Assembly: GCF_001310635.1 (NCBI RefSeq)
Contig: NZ_BAXR01000007.1
Span: 62,001-126,000, forward strand
DNA from: Bacillus sp. JCM 19034
Lineage (GTDB): Bacteria > Bacillota > Bacilli > Bacillales > Bacillaceae_D
DNA: 64,000 nt
Direction: 5' to 3'
The notes under the pieces are model-generated. The model was not told the origin of the DNA, made no database searches, and was given only the letters and a program-made list of their open reading frames with translations. Below are positions 1-11,654 of the stretch, piece by piece; position 1 is the stretch's first letter, and every line of letters starts with the position of its first letter. The position numbers and the translations under genes were made by a program.

Positions 1-1
1 A

Positions 2-199
2 TTAAAGCTTAACTACGTTCGCAGCTTGAGGTCCACGAGCACCTTCAACAATTTCAAATTCAACGTCTTGACCTTCGTCTAAAGATTTGAATCCTTCAGA
101 GTTGATAGCTGAGAAGTGTACGAATACATCATCTCCATCTTCGCGCTCGATAAATCCAAAACCTTTTTCTGCATTAAACCATTTTACTTTTCCTTGCAT
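2..199 (-). CDS. csp: Cold-shock protein (CspA/CspB family)
   Basis: A 65-residue single cold-shock domain, the usual family length. Both nucleic-acid binding motifs are visible: RNP1 KGFGFI near residues 12-17 and RNP2 VFVHF near 25-29, with aromatic residues in place. Family members bind single-stranded RNA or DNA, melt mRNA structure in the cold and act as transcription antiterminators in the cytoplasm. It is closest by eye to B. subtilis CspB/C/D, but I cannot tell which paralogue it is. It stands alone, with more than 450 bp between it and the lacZ operon upstream, so it probably has its own promoter and leader. The stop codon is at the window edge, so the gene is complete. Confidence 0.97.
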   Translation of the reverse strand: MQGKVKWFNAEKGFGFIEREDGDDVFVHFSAINSEGFKSLDEGQDVEFEIVEGARGPQAANVVKL

Positions 200-436
200 G
201 CTTTCACATTCCCTTCGTAACTAAAATACTGTGGTATATCCACACCTTTACTATAACAGCGGTTTAAAGCAATGTCAAACGGTTTCAAGACCTAAAAAAT
301 CGCGATATTCTGCGTATTTCGGCAAAGTTATACAATATATATGGTAACGCTTTCTTATTCCTTCTTATTCCTAACTTTCTTATAAGATAACAACTCTTTT
401 TCTCTTCATTTATTTTACAAAATTACATAATTTGTA

Positions 437-465
437 TTGATTTATATCATTTTAACCAGTATAAT
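437..465 (+). promoter_or_regulatory. Sigma-A promoter of candidate small RNA
   Basis: On the plus strand TTGATT (437-442) is followed after exactly 17 bases by a perfect TATAAT (460-465). No protein-coding gene follows on this strand; the predicted transcript would start near 472 and run into the hairpin terminator ending at 657. Confidence 0.55.
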
Positions 466-471
466 CGACTT

Positions 472-657
472 ATAATCATACATAATTCAAATTATTATAA
501 TAAACTTTTACCCAATATGCTTTCCATACTCTTGTCACTGTAGGTTTCACAGCCTACATCTCGAGTATTTTATGCATAAGATCCTCAGTTGAGCCTAACC
601 CCGTACATACTCTTATGCATTTAACAACCGCTCCTAAACTAAGCAGCGGTTGTTTTT
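472..657 (+). ncRNA. Candidate small non-coding RNA
   Basis: This intergenic stretch between csp and lacZ has a sigma-A promoter at its left and an intrinsic terminator at its right, giving a predicted transcript of about 185 nt without a convincing reading frame or ribosome site. Three hairpins are visible: TGTAGG/CCTACA at 539-558, a perfect 10-bp stem pairing 572-581 with 611-620 around a loop containing a CCCC run, and the terminator at 623-657. I do not recognise it as a known RNA family. The alternative is that the hairpins belong to the minus-strand lacZ terminator and csp leader. Confidence 0.4.
623..657. terminator. Bidirectional intrinsic terminator
   Basis: The arms AACAACCGC (623-631) and GCGGTTGTT (646-654) pair perfectly. 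The plus strand continues into a run of five T, fitting the small RNA. On the minus strand the hairpin lies 10 bp past the lacZ stop codon with a weaker T-rich tail, and probably ends the lacZ operon. Confidence 0.7.
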
Positions 658-666
658 ACATTCTTA

Positions 667-3775
<3,109 letters not shown>

Positions 3776-3809
3776 AAAAATCCCTCTTTTCTTCTGAAAT
3801 TCTGATCCT

Positions 3810-4937
3810 TTAAAGCCAAAATAAGTCCTTATATCCTCGCAACCTGGCAATCCCTTCAACAAAATAATAATCGCCATAAATAAGCGGTTTATCGACATTG
3901 CTTTGCTCTGGGAAATGCCCAGTTCCGTGTAAAAGTAGCCCATCGTCATTGTCCCAATCCGTATAGTTCTCATGCAGTGAGCGTAAAATCTTCACTCCTG
4001 TATTTTGATAAGAAGATGAATCCGTTTTTGCCACTTGATCCGCTAATAGTAGTAACCCACACGCAGCAATCGACCCCGCAGAAGAATCACGATAATGTGG
4101 CACATCTTCTGGTAGACGAAAATCCCAATAAGGCACATGATCATCAGGCAAATGGGCAATAAAGAAGTGAGCTACTTTCTTGGCTGCCTGTAAATACTTC
4201 TCGTCATTCGTATGAACATATGCGAGTGTAAAACCATATAATGCCCATGCAGTTCCTCTTGACCATGCCGAATGCGGTCCATACCCTTGCCCGCCAATAA
4301 ATTCAACTCTTTCACCCGTTTCTGGATCGAAGTTAACAATATGGTGGACTGAGCCGTCCTCTTCAATAAAATGTTCAAGCACCGTATTTGCATGACGAAT
4401 GGCGACTGCTTTATACCTAGGGTCTTCTGTTTCCTTTGAAGCCCAAAATAATAACGGCAGATTCATCATACAATCAATAATCGCAAAGCCTGTATTTTGA
4501 TCGCCTTCAAACCACGGATTCCAGGCCCGGATGTAATTCCCATTGGCATTGAATCGCCCCATCAACAAATTAGCGACTAATAACGCTCGACGTCTCGAAT
4601 CCTTCTCCGCTAGCAACTTATAACGTGCCACACTCGTTAACGTCCACATGAAGCCCATATCATGGTCAAGTCGATCAAATCCAACGATAACGTCATCGAG
4701 CTTTCGTTCACATTCCTCCGCAATCGCCTTCAATGATTCATCCTTTGTTTCTCTATAAACTAACCATAGCTGACCCGGCCAAAAGCCAGCCGTCCACCAA
4801 TGTGGCTCAGCACATTCATACGTTCCATTGACACTAACATGGGGAAATCGTGAACCAATCTTTTGCGATGTTCTAGCTAGCTTCTTTGTTATTCTTGACC
4901 ATGCATCCTCAACCCACTGTTCTGTCATTCTACTCAC
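3810..4937 (-). CDS. GH88 unsaturated glucuronyl hydrolase
   Basis: A 375-residue (alpha/alpha)6-barrel glycoside hydrolase of family 88 (UGL/YteR type). These enzymes remove the 4,5-unsaturated uronic acid left at the non-reducing end by polysaccharide lyases, by hydrating the double bond. Typical signatures are HWWTAGFWPGQLWLVY near residue 46, LDHDMGFMW near 93-101 carrying one catalytic Asp, and WNPWFEGDQNTGFAIIDCMMNLPLL near 140-165 carrying the second candidate Asp. It has no signal peptide, so it is cytoplasmic. A GTG start overlaps the stop of the upstream lyase gene by 4 bp (GTGA), indicating translational coupling; an in-frame ATG at 4928 is an alternative start. Confidence 0.88.
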   Translation of the reverse strand: MSRMTEQWVEDAWSRITKKLARTSQKIGSRFPHVSVNGTYECAEPHWWTAGFWPGQLWLVYRETKDESLKAIAEECERKLDDVIVGFDRLDHDMGFMWTLTSVARYKLLAEKDSRRRALLVANLLMGRFNANGNYIRAWNPWFEGDQNTGFAIIDCMMNLPLLFWASKETEDPRYKAVAIRHANTVLEHFIEEDGSVHHIVNFDPETGERVEFIGGQGYGPHSAWSRGTAWALYGFTLAYVHTNDEKYLQAAKKVAHFFIAHLPDDHVPYWDFRLPEDVPHYRDSSAGSIAACGLLLLADQVAKTDSSSYQNTGVKILRSLHENYTDWDNDDGLLLHGTGHFPEQSNVDKPLIYGDYYFVEGIARLRGYKDLFWL

Positions 4938-6760
4938 CCTTTCTCCTCAAAAAGACATGTAAATTTAATATTTCCTCGTTCCGTTGGATTGTTCAAATGG
5001 AAATCCAAGGCTAGAACTTGTTCTTCCTTTGCAAAATGATTTGAATACGTCAACACTTTCTCCTTAACTGTAAGCTGGTGCTCATCATAAACAATTCTCA
5101 GCTGCTGCTTTTTTCCTTTTAATACAACATTCCCTGGTTCCTTTTGCGTCGTTTGCAGCGGTGTAATGAACCGATCAATAAACGAAATTTTCCTCTCTGC
5201 AAAAAAAGCATCCTCGACTAGTAAGATCGGCAGTCCCTCCTTCATCCATGTAAAGGAACGAGTGAGCTCACGTAACCCATCTACTTCATAAGCACCAGCG
5301 TAAAAGAGTTCGATTTGATCACGCCGTTCATTTTTTTTAACACGAAAGGACGAAGCACGGTACAATGCTCCAGCACATTGATATTGACCATCGATGATTG
5401 GAACTGAATGCCCTTGCGATCCAGTACATAAATTCAAATAGCGATCATCACTAAAATAACGTTTCGTATATTCGCCACTCCCTATATCAGATAGAAAAAC
5501 GTCATCGTCTGATGCAACGATCCACTGACCAATATCATTATGATTATGGGGCTCGTCATTATGACCACCTTTTGTTGCAAACGCATACATTTCCCCTTCC
5601 ATTTGATAGCGTGACACAAACCATTGTGCTTGCTCTAACAAATAGCTTTTTGCTGTCCATGACATTCCTTCGAAGTCTTCCCGCAGCCAAAGAATTTCCC
5701 TAATAGCAGGAGCCCAGCGACTACAATGATCGTCCATATAACTAGCCCGCCATTCTTCCTTTGGTAAATCAATATCAGGAAACGATTGACGTAAATAATG
5801 AGTGAGCCCGATCCAAACTTTACCGCTTGCAAGCGAATCTGAAAAATTAACAATCCGATTACTAGTCAAAAAGATTTTCTGCTGAAACAAGGCAATTTGA
5901 TGGACTTTTTCTGATTGCATCAAATCTATTTTCCCGTTCGTCTTCTTTTTGAGCAAATCAGCAAAATAAACGAAAAAACCAAATCCATATTGCCAGTACC
6001 CATACCCTTCTAAACAAGCACCGTCATCATGGAAACCAGATAAATAGGCATCCATCGCATATAACACACGTTCTAATATGACTGATAATTCTTCATGATC
6101 ATCTACCATATAGATTGCTGCTGACCCAATTGATCCGGCACAAACAGCTGCCCAGTTATGATCAGCCTTTTCCCAATGATAGGTATGATGATAGAAAGGT
6201 TGTAAAACTCGTTTTCTCACTTCCTCTTCAATTCGCATTCTAATCTTTGGTTCAAGCTCTGATCTAAGTAGAACAGCAATTTCCGCTAAAGCAAATGCTG
6301 TTTCCGCGGCAAATAAATCAATCGGTTCCTTATCAACACGTATTTGCAGTGACTCACTTTTTTCACTCACTTCCGGAAAATGTGCCGGTAAACACCACGT
6401 ATGCTCATTGCAAATCGACCAGATAACTTCTTGCAAGCTTACTAGATGTTCCTTCTTATCAGGTTCGAGTAGTGTCATGATCGCAAACGTATTTAAGCAT
6501 CTTCTTTTTTGGAAATAGGGTGTCTCGTATTCCTTTCGTGAACCCGTTTCCGAAAAAAGCTGAAAAAGCGAGAATGGCAACTCCATAACAGGTAATCTTT
6601 CCAACCGCTGTGCTTCTTCTTTGATTTCTTGGACGTAAGCTCTATGACTTTTATGTTCTCGAATACTTTGAAAAAAAAGATGTTTGTCTTCATCAGAAGG
6701 AAACCAGTAATGAATAGGTGCGACAGGCTTTATGATTTGTGTTAATTCGGTTCGATTCAT
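4934..6760 (-). CDS. Heparinase II/III-like polysaccharide lyase
   Basis: 608 residues with an N-terminal alpha-helical toroid (roughly residues 60-340; note HHTYHWEKADHNWAAVCAG and EGYGYWQYGFGFF) and a C-terminal beta-sandwich with the family motif GGHNDEPHNHNDIGQW near residue 395, where His and Asn/Asp residues bind metal and substrate. Members cleave uronic-acid polysaccharides or oligosaccharides by beta-elimination. It lacks a signal peptide, so it most likely acts on imported oligosaccharides. It is the first gene of the operon with GH88 and lacZ; its unsaturated products would be the GH88 substrate. Which polysaccharide (glycosaminoglycan, alginate or other) cannot be told from sequence. 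Confidence 0.8.
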   Translation of the reverse strand: MNRTELTQIIKPVAPIHYWFPSDEDKHLFFQSIREHKSHRAYVQEIKEEAQRLERLPVMELPFSLFQLFSETGSRKEYETPYFQKRRCLNTFAIMTLLEPDKKEHLVSLQEVIWSICNEHTWCLPAHFPEVSEKSESLQIRVDKEPIDLFAAETAFALAEIAVLLRSELEPKIRMRIEEEVRKRVLQPFYHHTYHWEKADHNWAAVCAGSIGSAAIYMVDDHEELSVILERVLYAMDAYLSGFHDDGACLEGYGYWQYGFGFFVYFADLLKKKTNGKIDLMQSEKVHQIALFQQKIFLTSNRIVNFSDSLASGKVWIGLTHYLRQSFPDIDLPKEEWRASYMDDHCSRWAPAIREILWLREDFEGMSWTAKSYLLEQAQWFVSRYQMEGEMYAFATKGGHNDEPHNHNDIGQWIVASDDDVFLSDIGSGEYTKRYFSDDRYLNLCTGSQGHSVPIIDGQYQCAGALYRASSFRVKKNERRDQIELFYAGAYEVDGLRELTRSFTWMKEGLPILLVEDAFFAERKISFIDRFITPLQTTQKEPGNVVLKGKKQQLRIVYDEHQLTVKEKVLTYSNHFAKEEQVLALDFHLNNPTERGNIKFTCLFEEKG

Positions 6761-6778
6761 AGCTCACCTCAATTCATA

Positions 6779-6818
6779 TGAAATCGGTTTCAAAAAACAG
6801 CTTATGAAACCCATTTCA
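6779..6818 (-). promoter_or_regulatory. Tandem LacI-family operators of the uronate operon
   Basis: TGAAATCGGTTTCA (6779-6792) and TGAAACCCATTTCA (6805-6818) are near-palindromes 26 bp apart centre to centre, directly upstream of the lyase gene and just downstream of the lacI gene stop. The first also fits the CcpA cre consensus. They are the best candidates for binding by the adjacent LacI regulator. Confidence 0.65.
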
Positions 6819-6859
6819 TTTATCGTAACATAACAGAATCGTAAGTTGTCAATCTTTTT

Positions 6860-7884
6860 TTACGAAAAATGGCAAGACTCGCGAATCACTAGTGACGTAG
6901 GTATGATCGTTTCCTTTGGAACATCCTTCCCATCCATTAAATCCACTAAAAGCTTAATCGCTTTTTCCCCTAATTGATCATAATTTTGTGATATCGTCGT
7001 CAAACCTGGTGGAAAATACTTCGCTAAATAAATATCATCAAATCCAGAAACAGCGACATCATTCGGCACGGTCAAACCATACTTTTTAAACGTATTAATC
7101 GCTCCAATCGCAACAAAATCATTGACGCAAATGACAGCTGTTGGCTTCGTTTCTAGCTTCATTAATTGCTGAGCTGCTTCCTCTCCGGATTCAATCGTAA
7201 AATTTGATGGAATGATCCACTCTTCCACGACATCTAGCCCATGTTTTTGTAGTTCCTCTTTATACGTTTCCATTTTTAGCTCGGTTGACGTAATTCCCCG
7301 TACACCGCCTAAAAAGCCAATGTGACAATGCCCAAGATTCGTGTACATGTCAACAAGCTTGGCAATCCCGTCTCCCTCATCCGTTCGAATCATATGTGCG
7401 TCTATTCCTTCCATCTCCCCATTAACAAACAACACGGGAATACGCTCCATCACTTGTGCCATTTCCGTTACATACGAAGGATTTACTTCAACCTCATTTA
7501 TTCTTCCACCCAAAATAGGATCCCATCAACCTGCTTTTCAAGGAGGGCGTGTAAATACTTCGATTCCATTTCGCTATCATTTAACGTATTGCAAACAAAC
7601 GACGTATAACCAGCGCTCAATGCATGCGCCTCTGCTTTTAACACAAAGGTCGAAAAGAACGGATGATTAATATCAGGCAATATAAATCCAATCATCTTCG
7701 TCTTCTTATGCAATAAGCTGCGGGCTAAGCCATTGGGCTGAAAGTGATGTTTTTCAATGACCGCTGTAATTCTTTTCATCGTTTCGGGTCTGACCCTCGC
7801 ATTTCCCGTCAACACACGTGATACCGTCGCTGGCGACACTTGTGCCTCCTTCGCGATATCGTAAATCGTCACACCTTTTTTCAT
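6860..7884 (-). CDS. LacI-family repressor of the uronate operon (frameshifted as given)
   Basis: Rejoined it is a 341-residue LacI/GalR regulator. Residues 4-50 form the helix-turn-helix and hinge (TIYDIAKEAQVSPATVSRVL), followed by the periplasmic-binding-like effector domain (MIGFILPDINHPFFS; VSGFDDIYLAKYFPP; TTISQNYDQLGEKA). The break is near 7510, where a T run short by one base stops the first part after LFWVEE; adding it gives LFLGGRINEVEV. An AAGGGAGAG ribosome site precedes the ATG at 7884. It lies upstream of, and in the same direction as, the lyase-GH88-lacZ operon, and probably represses it until an oligosaccharide inducer is present. Confidence 0.88.
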
Positions 7885-7981
7885 GACAATCTCTCCCTTG
7901 CTTTGTTCATATCAGTATAGCATACAAGGTTGTAAGCACACTTCATCTTACATCGAATACTCCTGAGGAATCGCTATACGT

Positions 7982-8024
7982 AAAAAAGCTTAATCCAGCG
8001 ATATACACACTGGAATTAAGCTTT
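7982..8024 (-). terminator. Intrinsic terminator of the flaG-fliDST unit
   Basis: A long near-perfect stem pairs AAGCTTAAT-CCAG with CTGG-ATTAAGCTT around a 12-nt loop, followed on the minus strand by a T run. It lies just past the fliT stop. Confidence 0.8.
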
Positions 8025-8028
8025 ACAT

Positions 8029-8381
8029 CTACACACCACGCTTATCGAAAAAGATTCCTTCTGAAGTTGGACCATCGTATGGGTTTTCGTATTTGCGGCC
8101 TGTTTTTTTCTTTTCCTCTAAACTAGCAAGATCTCTTTTGATCTCCATCTGGATTTGTTCGAGGTGTTCATTTAACTGTTTATTAAGCTTAATGATCTCA
8201 TCGCCTAGCTTTCGTTCAGCCGATGACAATGAGGCACCATCAACTTTCTTTAACAGGCTTTCGCGTTTTTGCAATCTATCGTCGAGCTCTGCTAAAAAGC
8301 ATCTCTTTCATCATGGTCGTTAGGTAATGCTTGTTTTACAAAAGTCACAAGCTCTTCTGTTTCCACATATAAATCTTTCAT
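8029..8381 (-). CDS. fliT: FliT-like flagellar protein (frameshifted as given)
   Basis: Rejoined product is 117 residues, helical and charged, beginning MKDLYVETEELVTFVKQAL and ending with the 81-residue stretch that follows LQKRESLLKK. Sequence similarity alone is weak; the call rests on position directly after fliS and on size. The ATG at 8379-8381 overlaps the fliS stop by one base (TAATG), so translation is coupled. FliT homologues are export chaperones for the filament cap protein FliD. The break is near 8294, where one T is missing from a T run after DERDAF. The terminator directly follows, so this is the last gene of the unit. Confidence 0.7.
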
Positions 8382-8785
8382 TATACTGTTCCGCCTGCTC
8401 CTGAACCATGACGCTGCTTTCGGTCAAGTTGGATCGCTTCTTTCCACGTATCGCGCATACTTGTTACCATTTCTTCTGCTTCTAATAGCATTTGTACGTC
8501 ATTTTTAATATTAGCCTCTACAAGACGATTCAAAATAAAGTCATACATCGTCAACATATTCTGTCCAACTTCGGAATCGACTTTTAATGTAACCATTAAT
8601 TCACGAATGATATTTTGTGCTTTCATATTTGCTGTATTACGCTGCTCGATTTCTCCTGCTTCAATTGCTTGTTTCGTTTGTTTAATGAATTTCAAGCAAC
8701 CGTTATACAGCATGAGTGTCAATTCACCTGGAGATGCAGTCTTCAATGAGTTCTGTTTGTATGCATTCTGTAAGTTTGTAGCCAT
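8381..8785 (-). CDS. fliS: Flagellin export chaperone FliS
   Basis: 134 residues, full family length. It shows the FliS signature NAYKQNSLKTASPGELTLMLYNGCLKFI at the N-terminus and a four-helix-bundle pattern after it. FliS binds the C-terminal helices of newly made flagellin in the cytoplasm, prevents its premature polymerisation and hands it to the type III export gate. In Bacillus it also forms a ternary complex with FliW and flagellin. Its neighbours fliD (20 bp upstream) and fliT (overlapping) make a standard flaG-fliD-fliS-fliT unit. The C-terminus ends in a short Gly-rich tail after KQRHGS. Confidence 0.97.
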   Translation of the reverse strand: MATNLQNAYKQNSLKTASPGELTLMLYNGCLKFIKQTKQAIEAGEIEQRNTANMKAQNIIRELMVTLKVDSEVGQNMLTMYDFILNRLVEANIKNDVQMLLEAEEMVTSMRDTWKEAIQLDRKQRHGSGAGGTV

Positions 8786-8805
8786 GCTCTCCCTCTCCCC
8801 TTTTT

Positions 8806-10803
8806 TTAACCTTGTGGATACATTTGTGCAAAGAACATTTCAGCTTGGCTGTTAGCTCTTTGAATAGCTGTTTCCATTGCCGTAAATTGACGCCAGTAAC
8901 GTTGTTCAATCTGTTGAAGGCGACGTTCAAAATTCGAAATTTGGTCATTTAAATTGTTAATATTGCGTCCGAGTGTAAATTGATGATTTAGATTTTTTCC
9001 TCTTAATCCTCCAGCACGTTCTGCAATTGACTCAATCCCTTGATCGAGTGTTTGACGTAGTCTTCTAGCAATTCCTTTTTCTTCATTGCTTTCACCATCT
9101 GCTGCAAATAGTTGATAAATCGCTTCTGGATCGTCTTCAATAGCTTGTCGAAGTTTATCTTCATTCACAACAAGTTTTCCACGATCAAGATAATCAGTTG
9201 ATGTTGTAATACCAATGGCGGACAGGTGGTTAAAAGCTGAATCTATCCCTAAGTTCACACTACCATACATATCTAATCGCATACGATCCAGTGGTGAACG
9301 TAAAATTGCGTCGTTACGTAGTAATCCCGAACGTGCTTGTTCTTCCCACTTTTCAATTTCCCGTTCAGACATTGCATCCTTTTGTTCATCTGTTAGTGGC
9401 AAATACGAACGGTTACGATCTTCTGTTAACTTACCATTCACAAAATCAAGTATTTCGTTATATTCATTTACAAATTCCATAATCGTATCAAATACTTTAT
9501 CAGTATCTGTTGATGCACTTAAATTCACTTCATTTTCAAACGTACTATTTAAGGTGATTGTCATTCCACCAGCAGTAAACGTATTACTCTGTCTTTCTGT
9601 CGACATTCCGTTGATTGAAAAGACAGCGTTAGACGCACCGCTATCTACTGAACCATCCAGTTTTAACGAATTACTGAAAAACCCTGAAAACGTTAATTCA
9701 TCACCATCTGGATTAAACACCCCTGTTTGCGTTCTCGTCATAATAACTTTATCTTCATGAGAATCGTAAAAAGCACTTACACCAACGGATGACCGATTTA
9801 GTTCAGTAAAGACATTAGTTAATGTTTGATTAGCGGTAAAAATAAATTTATCGCTTACTTCGCCTTGTTCATTATAACCGTTTATACCAGCAGTCATATA
9901 TCGTTGTGCATACTCAACTGAAATGTCTGATTGTGCAGATCCAAAAATGATTTGTCCTGTATTCACATTAAGAAAGGCATTATTTCCATTTAACTGGCTA
10001 CGGTCAGTTACTAGATTATTATTTTCTAAACTATATTCAACACCACCTGCTTGAATAGTAACAGATGATTCATCAATTCCACGTTTACTTAGCTGGAATG
10101 TCGTTTTTGCTTCCTTAACACTAAAGTCCTGTGTTGTCGTTTCAGTTAAATATGTAACTGATACAGTTGTACCATTAGTGATCGATTCTTCTGAGTTAAA
10201 CTGCAACGCACCATCAGCAGTTACTAAAACTTGTCCTATCTCAGGAGTACCTTCTGTAACGACTTCAAATGCTTTCCCGTTCGCTTTGATAACCATATCA
10301 TTAAGGTTAACAGGCTGATGCTCTAATTGCATCGGTGCTGTTGCAGAATTAATCGTAAAGGATTGAGTATTAACGACCCCACTTCTCCATTCAATATCAT
10401 CAGCAAACGCTTGTGTTCCTAATGCAGCTGACGGGTTGACTTTTTCGCCTTGAGTCGCTGAAAGTCTCCCTGTACTATGGAAGGAAGCTGATCTAGCTAA
10501 TGATTCAACATAATCAATACGTACGTTCATGTTACCGGCAGAGGAGTTGGCTGTTGCTGTTACAAGTCCTGAATTAGAACTTGAGACCGACTTAGCTAGC
10601 ATATTAGACTGTAGCATAACCGTATCAAAGATATTGGTACGAAATGTATTAAACATCCGATTGATATCTCGATAATCCTCCATCTTCCATTGAAGCGTTT
10701 GTCGTTGCTGCATCATTCGATCTACTGGCAAACGTTCCACACGCATCATGTCGCGAATCATTTGTTCTGTATCCATTCCTGTTGCTAACCCGGATAATCT
10801 CAT
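8806..10803 (-). CDS. fliD: Flagellar hook-associated protein 2 (filament cap) FliD
   Basis: 665 residues, longer than the roughly 500 of B. subtilis FliD because of an enlarged central region. The N-terminal D0 domain carries the family signature RLSGLATGMDTEQMIRDMM; the C-terminal domain includes LGIDSAFNHLSAIGITTSTDY and ends in a coiled coil (INNLNDQISNFERRLQQIEQRYWRQF). FliD forms the cap at the filament tip under which exported flagellin folds. The variable middle (about residues 150-400), rich in Ser/Thr/Asn, would be exposed on the surface. It is exported by the flagellar type III system, so no signal peptide is expected. It sits 21 bp downstream of flaG. Confidence 0.96.
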   Translation of the reverse strand: MRLSGLATGMDTEQMIRDMMRVERLPVDRMMQQRQTLQWKMEDYRDINRMFNTFRTNIFDTVMLQSNMLAKSVSSSNSGLVTATANSSAGNMNVRIDYVESLARSASFHSTGRLSATQGEKVNPSAALGTQAFADDIEWRSGVVNTQSFTINSATAPMQLEHQPVNLNDMVIKANGKAFEVVTEGTPEIGQVLVTADGALQFNSEESITNGTTVSVTYLTETTTQDFSVKEAKTTFQLSKRGIDESSVTIQAGGVEYSLENNNLVTDRSQLNGNNAFLNVNTGQIIFGSAQSDISVEYAQRYMTAGINGYNEQGEVSDKFIFTANQTLTNVFTELNRSSVGVSAFYDSHEDKVIMTRTQTGVFNPDGDELTFSGFFSNSLKLDGSVDSGASNAVFSINGMSTERQSNTFTAGGMTITLNSTFENEVNLSASTDTDKVFDTIMEFVNEYNEILDFVNGKLTEDRNRSYLPLTDEQKDAMSEREIEKWEEQARSGLLRNDAILRSPLDRMRLDMYGSVNLGIDSAFNHLSAIGITTSTDYLDRGKLVVNEDKLRQAIEDDPEAIYQLFAADGESNEEKGIARRLRQTLDQGIESIAERAGGLRGKNLNHQFTLGRNINNLNDQISNFERRLQQIEQRYWRQFTAMETAIQRANSQAEMFFAQMYPQG

Positions 10804-10824
10804 TATTAATCGCCTCTTTTCACT

Positions 10825-11193
10825 CTATATTCGTTCATCAACAATTAATCCAGCAAACTTTAACATCGAAGCAATCATATCAAGAAATTCCTCTGAAGGG
10901 ATTTCTTTAATGACTTCTTGATCAACCTGATTTACTACTTGAACATACGTCCTGCCAAGATCTTCATGGATTGAAAATTTGATAGAAGTACGACTTGTTT
11001 CAAAAAGCTCATTCATGTTTGTAACTTGCTTTATCAAAATATCTTTAGAATTTTGTCTTTCATTTATTTCTTGAAATTTCTCTCCAACTTTGTCGGCCAC
11101 AGGCGATTTTCCATGTATCGCTGGTGTACGCTTTGTACTTTTCGTACTCGTGAAATCCGCTTGTATTGATAATGATGGACCTTTCACTTCCAT
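10825..11193 (-). CDS. flaG: FlaG family protein
   Basis: 122 residues. The C-terminal half has the FlaG pattern: FSIHEDLGRTYVQVVNQVDQ then EVIKEIPSEEFLDMIASM. The N-terminus is low-complexity and Lys/Ser/Thr-rich. Located directly upstream of fliD as in B. subtilis (yvyC). FlaG proteins influence filament length or cap function; the exact role in Bacillus is unclear. It is the first gene of the unit driven by the sigma-D type promoter at 11226-11251. Confidence 0.93.
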   Translation of the reverse strand: MEVKGPSLSIQADFTSTKSTKRTPAIHGKSPVADKVGEKFQEINERQNSKDILIKQVTNMNELFETSRTSIKFSIHEDLGRTYVQVVNQVDQEVIKEIPSEEFLDMIASMLKFAGLIVDERI

Positions 11194-11225
11194 CTTCTAC
11201 ACCTCCGTATAATCTTCTAATGATT

Positions 11226-11251
11226 ATATCGGCAAACACATAGTTAATTTA
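11226..11251 (-). promoter_or_regulatory. Sigma-D promoter of flaG-fliDST
   Basis: Read on the minus strand: TAAA (11248-11251), 14 bases, then a perfect GCCGATAT (11226-11233), matching the motility sigma-factor consensus. It lies 33 bp upstream of the flaG start. Confidence 0.8.
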
Positions 11252-11285
11252 TAGTAAATGATGACAAAAAAGAGACAGATTTTCA

Positions 11286-11323
11286 AAAAGAGAACTAATT
11301 CTATATTTCTATGAATTAGTTCT
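11286..11323 (-). terminator. Intrinsic terminator after yjfB-like gene
   Basis: The arms AGAACTAATTC and GAATTAGTTCT pair perfectly around a short AT loop and are followed on the minus strand by CTTTTTG. It lies just past the stop of the 66-residue motility gene and separates it from the flaG promoter. Confidence 0.75.
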
Positions 11324-11337
11324 AATTTGATAAAATA

Positions 11338-11538
11338 TTATAGTTTCATGTCAATCATACTACCTAAATGAGGTTGGACTGTTTGTTGCAGTTTAGCTAT
11401 ATCAGTAAATTCAAGCAAGCTCTGAACAGCATTTCCTTGTTGTTCAACATAATCCATTGATTGTTTCATGACTGCAATGGACAATTGCTGCTTCACTTGT
11501 ATTTGGCTCATTCCCATTGACAATAATGCGATATCCAT
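11338..11538 (-). CDS. YjfB-like putative motility protein
   Basis: 66 residues, matching the short YjfB family (putative motility protein): it starts MDIALLSMGMSQIQVKQQ and has the internal SIAVMKQSMD pattern. Members are small sigma-D regulated proteins of unknown function often found with flagellar genes. Here it lies about 115 bp downstream of a flagellin gene on the same strand and before a terminator, so it may be co-transcribed with that flagellin. Confidence 0.8.
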   Translation of the reverse strand: MDIALLSMGMSQIQVKQQLSIAVMKQSMDYVEQQGNAVQSLLEFTDIAKLQQTVQPHLGSMIDMKL

Positions 11539-11654
11539 TAACTCCCACCTTTCTATTACTTACGGTGTACTAGAATACATTTCGTCTCAACTAACATTGC
11601 AATTGTTCAGGAAGTATCACCGTTAATTACCTTTTGTGTTTTCCCGCTATTATC

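Noticed and set aside
342-355. cre-like TGGTAACGCTTTCT between csp and the small RNA
   Set aside because: It matches the consensus imperfectly and is not placed at a clear carbon-controlled promoter; probably chance, though the same string recurs at 25538.
9215-9760. 181-codon plus-strand frame within fliD
   Set aside because: A Ser-rich antisense shadow of fliD codons with no ribosome site or family resemblance.
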